This document shows positions 55,792-64,000 of a stretch of DNA of 64,000 nt, piece by piece. Source of the DNA: Turbatrix aceti (taxonomy: Eukaryota > Nematoda > Chromadorea > Rhabditida > Panagrolaimidae). Position 1 is the first letter of the stretch, and each line of letters opens with the position of its first letter. The position numbers and the translations under genes are program-made. A model generated the notes under the pieces. The model saw nothing but the letters and a program-made list of their open reading frames with translations. It did not search any database and was not told where the DNA came from. The DNA lies in contig OZ017769.1 of the NCBI GenBank assembly GCA_963969345.1, forward strand, positions 744,001-808,000. Direction: 5' to 3'.

Positions 55792-56240
55792 GTCGTTGAA
55801 TCAAATTGGAACGTCGCCGTCGAACAGATCAGGTGATTGATTCAATTGACCGGCGCGCGCGGAAAGGTGCAATTTTCCGGTGTACAATATACAAACGAAT
55901 ATCAGAGCTTTACCGACAAAAACGGGTGAAGCAATACGGAAGTAGGCAGAGTAACGAAGAAAAAATGATAGATCGAGATTAGTGAACAATGTTCACCGTA
56001 GAGTTTCGTACAACAACGAAAAAACGAGTTCTTCCGTCGGTCTCGTGTGTGCGTATAAACGATGATACACGACCCTGGGAAGCAGCTTGCGCACATGGTC
56101 GCATGTTGCGAGCAGGTTTTCTACGAACGTACAAAATTCGTTTGGTCCATTTTTTCAAGCTTCAAAATTCCCAAAGCAGTGTCGTGTTTTTAGCTTTTTA
56201 TTGAACACGGGAAGGGTTACAACCTTTCAACAAAACCCCC
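55792..56240. other. Intergenic region between the syntaxin start and the next gene's end
   Basis: About 450 bases. No gene seen. It probably holds the syntaxin promoter and the 3' UTR of the neighbour. Confidence 0.35.
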
Positions 56241-58046
56241 CTAGATCCAGGGCAAAAAAGCAGTAAGAAATTCCCTCAAAGCCTTCCTAGGATGAGTTCC
56301 CAGTGTAAGTCCATGCATAGCACCGAGTGCCTGCAAGACGGGCGTGTAGCTTTCTTCTCGTGCACACTTGAAGACGAAATGTGCCTGGATGAATTGAGCC
56401 AGGACAGTCGCGAATGAACCATAAGACGAAAACTGATGTCGATTGACGCACAACCAGAATCCTCTCTCGTTGACCATGATGACGGGATGCCGGATGCGAA
56501 GCTCGGATCGGACGTGTCGAAGGGCCCTTTCATTTGACATTCCCTAAAACCCCACATTTCGTATAAAAAAAATTGTATGAAAAAAGTTCGGTAAAAAAAA
56601 ACAAACCGTAACTTCGACAACAATGTCTTTGAAAACAGCCGGCGACAGCCCGCCACCGTGAAGCCTCAGCAGTGCGAGGAACTTGTTGAACGTCAGAAGT
56701 GCATTCGGGTCGCGCACTCGACTGGTGACGAATCCGGTAACTTCGGAGAGAGGAATTGCAGAAGCCGCAAAGAGGCTATTCGTCTTCGGCGCGTAGCTGG
56801 TATCCCATTCGTGAACAAAATCGATTTGTCGTTTTTTCAGCCTCGATGTATGACGATCAAAGTCGAATTTGAGCTAAAAACCAACCTTTACGATAAGAAA
56901 AGTGGGCAAAAAACGAACCAGACTGGGTTGAAACTTGAAATTGGGGAAAAAAGACAGGATTTCCTCGGCCACGTTCGCGTGGTTGTGTTCACAAACACTG
57001 ATGACCCGGCGCCGGAAATCCCACGTTTTTTCGTGGAATTTGGCGAGTTCCGGGTGTCTGGGGCCGTTGACACGCATCCGATCCACATAAGTCGGGGTTC
57101 TGGGAAACTGCATTCGGCTTTCCGAGCCCGCCCGGGACGATGAACTAAGCGTGCGTTTGCGGGAGGCACGCCCGGTGGTAGACCCTGTCTGAGAACAGGA
57201 GCGGGGCGTGGAGGATTCGTTCTCCAAGGTCGGGGGCCCGGCGGAGCTGTCCCTGCTCGTCGGACGACTCGGAGTCTCCCTTCCGCTTCGACGGAGGATT
57301 GACTTGAGTTGCTTCACCGCCGATCCCGACGACGATGACGGCGTCGATGACGACGGGGTAGGCACTTGCTTTTCGGGTGACCAGATCGCGAGATTCGCCT
57401 CGGAGGTGTGGAGTACGACCGGCGCAGATGGCGTCGGAGGGACCGGTTCAATGACACATTTTCCCTCGATGATTTCTACGTCGCTGTCGCTTTCTTCGGG
57501 TGACGCGGGGAGTGTCGTGCTCGTCGAAGCCGAAAGACGGCGTCGTCCGGCAGCTGCAGAAGACGGTGATGGAGCGACATCCGACACCTCATCTTCCCCC
57601 TGCATCTTGGACACATTCAGCACCGGACCCTTTGGACTGGCAATCACGACAAATTCACTCGGTGGATCGATCACTGATTCCTTAAAAAAATCCGATTAAC
57701 AAAATTTCAAAAATTGGCAAAACAAACCCCAGTGGACTGGACAAATTCGTAGGCGACCCTGTCTTTATCCTTGAGAACAAAATTTTCCGGATTCTGCACA
57801 CTGATGTAGTCGTCGACATCGCTATCGTGTTTTCGAACGAACGCACATGCCACAGCGATGCCAACATTCTGCAAGACAGAAAAAAAGAAAGCGACATAAA
57901 AACTCAAACTCGACAAAACGGAAACTCACTGGCCAGAAAAGACGTCCGATCTGGCCAATCGTGACCGGGCACTGAACTTCAACTTTTAGAATAAGATCGG
58001 GCGTTTCTTTGAGAAATCTATGACTCAGTTTGACACTGATCCACAT
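56241..58046 (-). CDS. Novel protein with SUMO-interaction-like motif
   Basis: Exons 58046-57930, 57868-57728, 57680-56919, 56873-56607 and 56543-56241 join to 529 residues. The start is the ATG at 58046, 43 bases after a strong acceptor (GCTTTTTAG) with no upstream exon, suggesting trans-splicing. The middle is a long Ser/Pro/Thr-rich region containing SDSDVEIIEG, a typical acidic SUMO-interaction motif, and basic Arg/Ser clusters. The N- and C-terminal parts look folded. It lies 306 bases downstream of FCP1 on the same strand. No family is recognised. Nuclear function is inferred from the motifs and the neighbours. Confidence 0.65.
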
Positions 58047-58352
58047 GTCGACGCCCCTGTAGGCTTGAAAAAGCCGGCACAAATCTCTAAAAAGCACAAA
58101 AAATGAACAAACGCGCGAATCGAAAAATCTTGGCAAAATGTGACAAATACAACTTTTTGAAAATTTTACAAGTTCAAAAAATGTGTTTTTTCCTTTTTAC
58201 GACATTTATTTTATTGTATTCTTTTGTACGACGCTTTTGCTGTTTTTGTTGCACATTGTTTTTTCTATACACAATTTATTTAACCAACATCCAACAAATC
58301 CCCACCAACAAACAAACAAACAAATGCGTGCTGCCACCCACTGTTGCCCATA
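58047..58352 (-). promoter_or_regulatory. Probable intercistronic region with splice acceptor
   Basis: 306 bases between the FCP1 stop and the ATG at 58046. It is U-rich, with the acceptor GTGCTTTTTAG at about 58090. It is the same arrangement as upstream of FCP1. Confidence 0.45.
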
Positions 58353-60624
58353 TCAGCCGTTCAGCTGCGCTTCGAGATCCGCTTCAAGCTCGTCTTCATC
58401 TGAGTCAAATTCATCGTTTCCGACCATTCCGTCATCGTCGGGGTCGATTTCTTCTCGGGATGCTCGTTTCGGTTCCGGTTCTTCCTCCTCCTCGTCGCCG
58501 AAGGTCTCGATGACGCGTCTTCGCTTGCGTGAGTCAATGTCTCCGTTGCGCAGTGCTTCGTCGTCCATGTCATCGTCATCATCGTCGGCATCTGAATCCC
58601 GGGTGCCGGCGAGGGAGAGTTGACGTCTGAGCTTTTCCTGCGCCCCATTTTCTTCGTCTTCTTCCTTTTCTTCGTCTTCTCCCGTCTCATCCGGAGCCTT
58701 CGCTTCTGCCTTGACCGCCGTTACCGTAGCCGATGGCTCAGGTGCATCAGCTTCACTGTCGCTGCCCCGAACGTCATCGTCGTCGTCGTCGTCATCAGCG
58801 GCGTTGTTGCTGGACGAATCCGACTCATCGGTGTCGTCATCGTCGCCGATGAGTGCGTTGACCTCGTCTTCCATTGTCTTGATGTCGTCCCGGCTGAACG
58901 TAGCGAGATTGGGCATGGCAGGAGGCGACTCGGATCCAGATGGCGCTTCTCGGCGTTTTTTCTTGAAATACTTCTCATCCAGATTTTCGTGGGCGTATTC
59001 TTCTTTCGGCACGCTGATCCACTTGGCAGTGCAGGTATAGAGCCATTCAGGGGTTACGACCGGGATTTTCTTCTTCAGTGCTTGTCTGCATTTTCTAAAA
59101 AAAACAAAAAATATATATATAAAAAATTATTTTTCCCCCAAAACCAACTCACTCAGTGGAAGGTCTCGCAGCGATGAGTACAGTAACCTGATCAGTGATG
59201 CTATCAACTACCGTAGCTCCAAACTGGACGCAGAGCCGGTAGATGAGTGCTTTGCTCTTTTCCATGCCGAGTGGGATCACCCCGGAAAGAGCCACGACCT
59301 CACTCGCGAGCACCCGGTTCCTCATAGCCGACACGATCGATGACACGTCTACGACCTCTTTGGTCTCGTCGTAGTGGTTGAAAAACCGTTGATGAACCTC
59401 GACGAGGACCCGTTCGACGTCCTGGAGCACGTCATCGCTGTCAACGACCAGCGCGGGGAAGAGCGGGGGTTTTGGGGGCTCGACAGCCTCTTTTTCCTCT
59501 TCGACCTCGGATTCGGAGGCTTTTCTCGTGGCTGGCTCTTCTGCGGGCGCTGCTTCGGCGTCGGTTTTCGCCTGGGGTGCCTCGGCAGACTCCGCAGCCT
59601 GCTTCTGAAGCTGCTGTTCATGCATTCTCAAAATCTTGGCAGGAGCGTTGATGTCGTCGACCTCGGAAAAGTACTTGTAGGGCCTGATGCGGACAAGGGC
59701 CTCGCTGTACTGCCAGACGTCGTCCCGGTCGTCGATGATGACGATCAGCTTCCGCTGCTCGACGGACGGAAAGAGTGCAGTGATGTTATCCGTTTTGTGG
59801 TGCGCGGAGGTGAGTTCGTCTCTCGACATGATCCTGTGGCTGAAGAACTTCTTCTCCGGGTCGAGGATGCCCGCGATGATGTGCGCGTACTGTCTCTGGC
59901 CGAACGTAATGATGTGCATTTCGTAGAGCTCAGCCATTCGCTCGAGGAAAGCCCGGGTGTACGGGCGGACCTTGGTGTAGTAGAAATCCCGGTGGCAGAG
60001 GTAGCGGTGGATGTCCTCGCGGTTCTCCCTCGTTGGAACCGGGCGATTTGTCGTGTGAATGAGCGTTTGATCGAGATCGACGAGGAGGACGAGTTTTCGA
60101 TGCCGAAGTGTCTGTTCGTGGTCTTCAGCTCCTATCTTGTTCGCCAGATCGTTGGAAACCATGAGTTCGGGGACGTGGTGAATCATCGAGACCGAAGCTG
60201 CGGTCGGCGGGGCCTGGGGTCGCACAGACGCATTCGTTGGGGTATCCTCCGCTCTAAAAACATTTTTATAAAATTTGTTTGGCGTCAAAAAAAATGAATC
60301 AACTTACAGCGTTCTCAAATCCAATCCGCATTCTCCACAGATATTTTTCATGACGATGGAATGCGGACACCCGGAAGCGACATCGGCTAGGGAGTCTCCG
60401 ATGTGGATGATCGCTCCCCGCTTGAGGGTGCGGTTCAGCGAGATCAGGCCGTTTGCCAGGGGAGACCGGTAGATAAGCGTGTCCTTCGCAGGGGCCCCCT
60501 TGGCCCGGTAGGCGCAGAGCCCTGAGTTCGGCGTCACGACGCTGCCCTCGGAAGCACGGAAGCCAAGGAAGAGGAATTCGTCTTCCGGGGTCGCGCCTTC
60601 ATGCCGGAAGAGTATTTTGGTCAT
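58353..60624 (-). CDS. CTDP1: RNA polymerase II CTD phosphatase FCP1 (CTDP1)
   Basis: Exons 60624-60308, 60253-59153 and 59094-58353 join to 719 residues. The catalytic FCP homology domain has the DxDxT nucleophile motif (LLVDLDQTLIHT, Asp about 165), KVRPYTRAFLERM and VIIDDRDDVWQYS. A BRCT domain follows (about 420-490, IPVVTPEWLYTCTAKW), then long acidic Asp/Glu runs, a nuclear-type basic cluster (RKRRRVIE) and an acidic tail. It dephosphorylates the Pol II C-terminal repeats to recycle polymerase. An acceptor (TTTTGCAG) lies about 41 bases before the ATG. It sits 260 bases downstream of RBBP6. Confidence 0.95.
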
Positions 60625-60884
60625 TTACGACAGAGCGAAATCGGCGCTGTGCTTGCTTCAGAGGTCTGCAAAACGCGCGTAAAGACCTGCCGACGCGCCA
60701 AAAAGCTGTCACGACAACAAATACCTAGCGGGCAATAAAACCCGTGAAGTCCTGAGACCTGAACATAACCAGCTGATATTTATTCCTCATGTAAAAACGA
60801 CATCAAAATCACAAAAAAAATCGGATCGCACCCGCAAAAAGCGTGTCAGAGAAAAAATGGAAAAAAATAGATTCATCGTCAAAT
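60625..60884 (-). promoter_or_regulatory. Probable intercistronic region with splice acceptor
   Basis: The 260 bases between the RBBP6 stop and the FCP1 start contain an acceptor (GCGTTTTGCAG, about 60666) close to the FCP1 ATG and no evident donor. This is the layout of an SL2-type trans-splice site in nematode operons. Confidence 0.45.
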
Positions 60885-63800
60885 TCACCTCCTGGAAGAT
60901 TTCTTGCGTTCTCGTTCTCGTTCAATCGGGGACGGCGACCTGTGTCGACGCCTATGACTGCTGGTGCCCTTCCGTCCGGTGGATTCTTCGTTATCCGAGT
61001 CGTCGTAGCGCCGCTTGCTCTTCTCCTTCTCCTTATCCTTGTCGCGCCGGCTCTTCTTCTTCGACGACCGCCGGACCGAGTCCTCGTCTCCCGAATCGTC
61101 CGAGTGATGGCGTTTCCGGGACTTGTCCTTCTTCTTGTGCTTCTTCTTCTTCTTTTTCTCCTTTCTGTACTCGTCGTCGTCGTCATCGTTGGCGTGCTTC
61201 GAGCGCTTGTGCTTCCTTCTCTTCTTCGACTCCGTCACGTCGCCTCCACCGCCGCCAGGGATCTCCTCGGATTTCCGCTTCCTCGATTCTTTGTGCTTCT
61301 TTTCCGCCCGGTTTGGTTCTTCTGGCTCGGATGGCAGCTGATCCTTGAGATCGTCCTTGAATGGTTCGAGGGATTCTTCCGTGATCACCGGCTGAACCGC
61401 CTCCAAATCCATTGGCTCCGAAACTTCGAAAGAAATATCGCGAGATCCGGCTTGTTGGATTTGTCCGGCTGGAGACTTCTGCACGCTGTCGCCGAGGTCG
61501 ACCGAGACCGAAGGTGGGGTCGGAGGCGGCAAATCAATGTTCCGGAGATCGACTTCGACGACTTCTTCCTTCTTTGGAGACGATCCAGGGAGTTTCATCT
61601 TGATGGGCGCTACCTTGATTTCCCTGGCCTTGATGGGAGGCCGGATGAATGCGTCTTCCTCGGACTTGATCGTCTCATTGGATTCAGACGGCGTAGCGAG
61701 CTTCTTTTCGACCTTCTCGCGGGTTTCTTCGGGAACAGGGTCAACTACCAAAGCTTTCTTGCGTTCAACCTCTTTTTCTTCTTTTTCGTCCCGAGACCGA
61801 TGATCGCGATCGCTGGAACGAGAGTCGTCCTTCTTTGACTTGTGCCGGCGTTCAGAAGACTTTCTCAACAAGGACGACGTCTTCTTTTGATCTTCTCGGT
61901 CCCGATCGCTTCGCTTCCGGTCGGATGACGATTTGTGGTCTCCTCGACTACGGTCGCTCCGGTCGTGGTGCTTTTCCCGGTTGTCGCGTCTCTCATCGTC
62001 ACGGGAGCGATGTCGGCTGGTTTTCTTGCGGTCGTCGTGCTTCTTTTCCTTCTCTTTGGCTTCAGTCTTCGAGCTGGTGTCATGTTCGCCGAATAGGGCC
62101 TTGTGCAGATCGGAATAGTCCATATTTGTCTAAAATGACCAAAAATAATTATATACGAAAAAAAGAAACCACTTACGTCCACGAATGAATCTAGGACCTT
62201 CCACGCTTTGGACTTGGCTTCCTCAGCTGCCAGGGCTTCGAGATTGATGACCGGTTCGCCAGCTTCAGGGACAGGAGGCAGTGGAGACCTCATACCGGGT
62301 GGTATTATCGATTCTCTGGATTTTTGAGAGAATTCTGGTCTAAAAAATCATTTTTTTGAAAATGAAAAAAAAAAGAAAAACCCACTCAGTTGAAACTGGA
62401 GGCGATTGGCCGGCAGTCGTCGTCGACGAAGGAGTCGTGGCGGTGTTTTGACCATCGTAGGGCGACTTCTGACCACTACCGCCGCCGCCACTGGCAAGAG
62501 AAGTCGTCGACCGCCCGGGTGAAATCGTCGAAATCGGTGGAGAAATTCTTTGAAAAGGTCGAATCGGGGGAGGAGGTGCTGACAAGTTGGGTAGCCCAGT
62601 CGACGGCATGACAGCCCCGTTCGCCGAGATGTAGACCGGGGGTAGTATCGTAACCACCGTATCCGCGGAGGGGCTCGGCTGAAAAATAAAATTTCAAAAC
62701 AAGTTCCCCTCAACCTACTTACGACCTATCGCCAGTGTTTTTCATAAAAAAAAATTATTTTGAGTCAGTTTTGTCAATCGCAAAAAATAGCCTACCTGTG
62801 CCCTATTGCCCTGGTGCATCGTTGCCGACGAGGCGTCCAACGAGAGAGGAGGCGAGTCAGAAGACTTGGGTGACGCGCCGCCACCGACACCACCTGTGAC
62901 AACATTACACGACTCGAGATAACGCGAGACAGCTTCTCGGATTTTTTTATTTGGAACCAAGCTATCAGCAGACAGTATCTGTTCCGTGGGACAAGTAGGA
63001 CACCGCATACGCGGTGGCGACGACGCAGACGACGGGGAGGAAGAAGACGGCTTCTTGTCAGCGTCGTGGTCATCGTCGTGTTCAGCCGTGATTCTTTTGA
63101 CGAGAAATTCGTGAATGCAGGTCGCGCAGAATGACTCTCCGCAGCACGACGTGAGTAGGGCGTCGCGGAGGACCTTCTTGCAGAGCGGGCAGAGGAGTTC
63201 GCTGGGCGGGGGCGGCGGTGGAGCGGCCTTGACTTCCTGTAGCCGGACGGGAGCCGCGTCCCGGAGCTTGCGTCCCTCCCGGGCAGCGCGATGCATGATC
63301 GGCACGACGTACTTTCCCGAGGGATGCAGCATCGCGTGTGGATCGTCGGGAGTCGTCTCCATGAGCTCTTCCATCGGGATACCGGTCGTCCGACGGACAT
63401 TCTGCTGCAAGAGACCAGAGATTAACCAAAACTCACCCCTTCAAATTTGTTCAGCCAAAAAAAGTCAACCTAAAATCAAATTAGCCTAAAAGAAAAATTA
63501 TATGCAACAAAAATCGCGCAAAAAATTGTAGGAATTACGTGTTTCCCATTTATTACAAAAGAAAATCCTGAAACAAAAAGTTGCAGGAAGTAATAACAAC
63601 AAACGGATGGTAGCAGCGTGATTTCGGACTTTGTTATGCGCAGAAAAATGTTTGGAAGATTCTATTGTCATCAAATTTACCATTGGACATTGCTTGACAA
63701 AGTGACCATAGCCATTGCATCGCTGACACATGTGGTCCAGAGGTGCCTTGTTGTTGGACTGCATGGGGCGTTTGCTGTAACTGAAATCAAGCCATTTTCA

Positions 63801-64000
63801 ATCAATTCCATCAAACAACAACAGAAAACCTACTTTGAACGATTGTATTTCTGAGTTGAGACAATTTGGATATGCTTGAGTCGGTCGAGTTCTGTCATTT
63901 GTGAAAATTCAGTCTGAAACGACGAAAAGTCATAAAAATTGGTCAAAAGTGTCACAAACAAACCTCATTGATGTGGCCAGCTAACGACACGGGTGCTGCG
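60885..64000 (-). CDS. RBBP6: RBBP6-like protein (partial, N-terminus outside window)
   Basis: Exons in the window: >64000-63964, 63913-63834, 63780-63681, 63404-62796, 62678-62386, 62339-62177 and 62129-60885. It contains the end of the N-terminal DWNN region, a CCHC knuckle (CQRCNGYGHFVKQCP), a RING/U-box-like finger (LLCPLCKKVLRDALLTSCC, FCATCI, CPTC), a Pro-rich middle and a very long Arg/Ser/Lys/Asp-rich C-terminus ending RERERKKSSRR. This is the RBBP6/Mpe1 order. Family members join the cleavage and polyadenylation machinery and act as E3 ligases. The window edge cuts the gene. Confidence 0.92.

Noticed and set aside
59374..60297. 307-codon plus-strand ORF
   Set aside because: It is antisense to the FCP1 catalytic exon.
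60843..61838. 331-codon plus-strand ORF rich in Leu/Val/Arg
   Set aside because: It is antisense to the Arg/Ser/Asp-rich RBBP6 tail, whose composition keeps the opposite frame open.

Overview
This 64 kb window is eukaryotic nuclear DNA, most likely from a nematode. The grounds are compact multi-exon genes with introns mostly of 45-60 bases ending in TTTTCAG or TTTTTAG, an SH2-tyrosine kinase of the Fer-like type that is expanded in nematodes, a nematode-style class 3 lipase, and splice acceptors close upstream of start codons with no donor in view, as expected of trans-splicing. The species cannot be told from the sequence.

Layout. 0.4-4.0 kb: an SH2-tyrosine kinase (+), a small secreted Cys-rich protein (-) and a possible small membrane protein (-). 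4.28-25.16 kb: one composite LTR-retrotransposon array bounded by the 5-base target duplication ATGTG. It holds two rearranged gag units and one full-length element whose single 2,632-codon ORF reads Gag, then an envelope-like membrane glycoprotein region, then protease-RT-RNase H-integrase. Unit 1 carries a nested, internally deleted second LTR element, and the LTR of unit 2 carries a non-LTR retroposon tail. 25.2-30.4 kb: AT-rich and nearly gene-free. 30.4-64 kb: dense host genes. In order these are NAA15 (-), gamma-tubulin (+), RanBP9/10 (-), a small membrane protein (-) head to head with a secreted lipase (+), IFT70/TTC30 (-), a coiled-coil protein (+), a decayed alpha-COP fragment (-), a small novel gene (+), RPL22 (+), a FAM76-like protein (-), two small basic proteins, a syntaxin (-), a novel protein with a SUMO-interaction-like motif (-), the CTD phosphatase FCP1 (-), and RBBP6 (-) running off the right edge.

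How parts fit. RBBP6 (pre-mRNA 3' processing), FCP1 (Pol II CTD phosphatase) and the novel protein lie in tandem on the minus strand about 260-310 bases apart, with acceptors just before the FCP1 and novel-gene starts. This looks like a nematode operon with a transcription-termination theme. The other host genes are housekeeping or ciliary and do not form an obvious pathway. The most unusual content is the retroelement with its gag-env-pol order and the two-haplotype structure of the array.

All exon boundaries were called by eye from splice motifs, reading-frame continuity and recalled family conservation. Individual boundaries could be off by a base or two.
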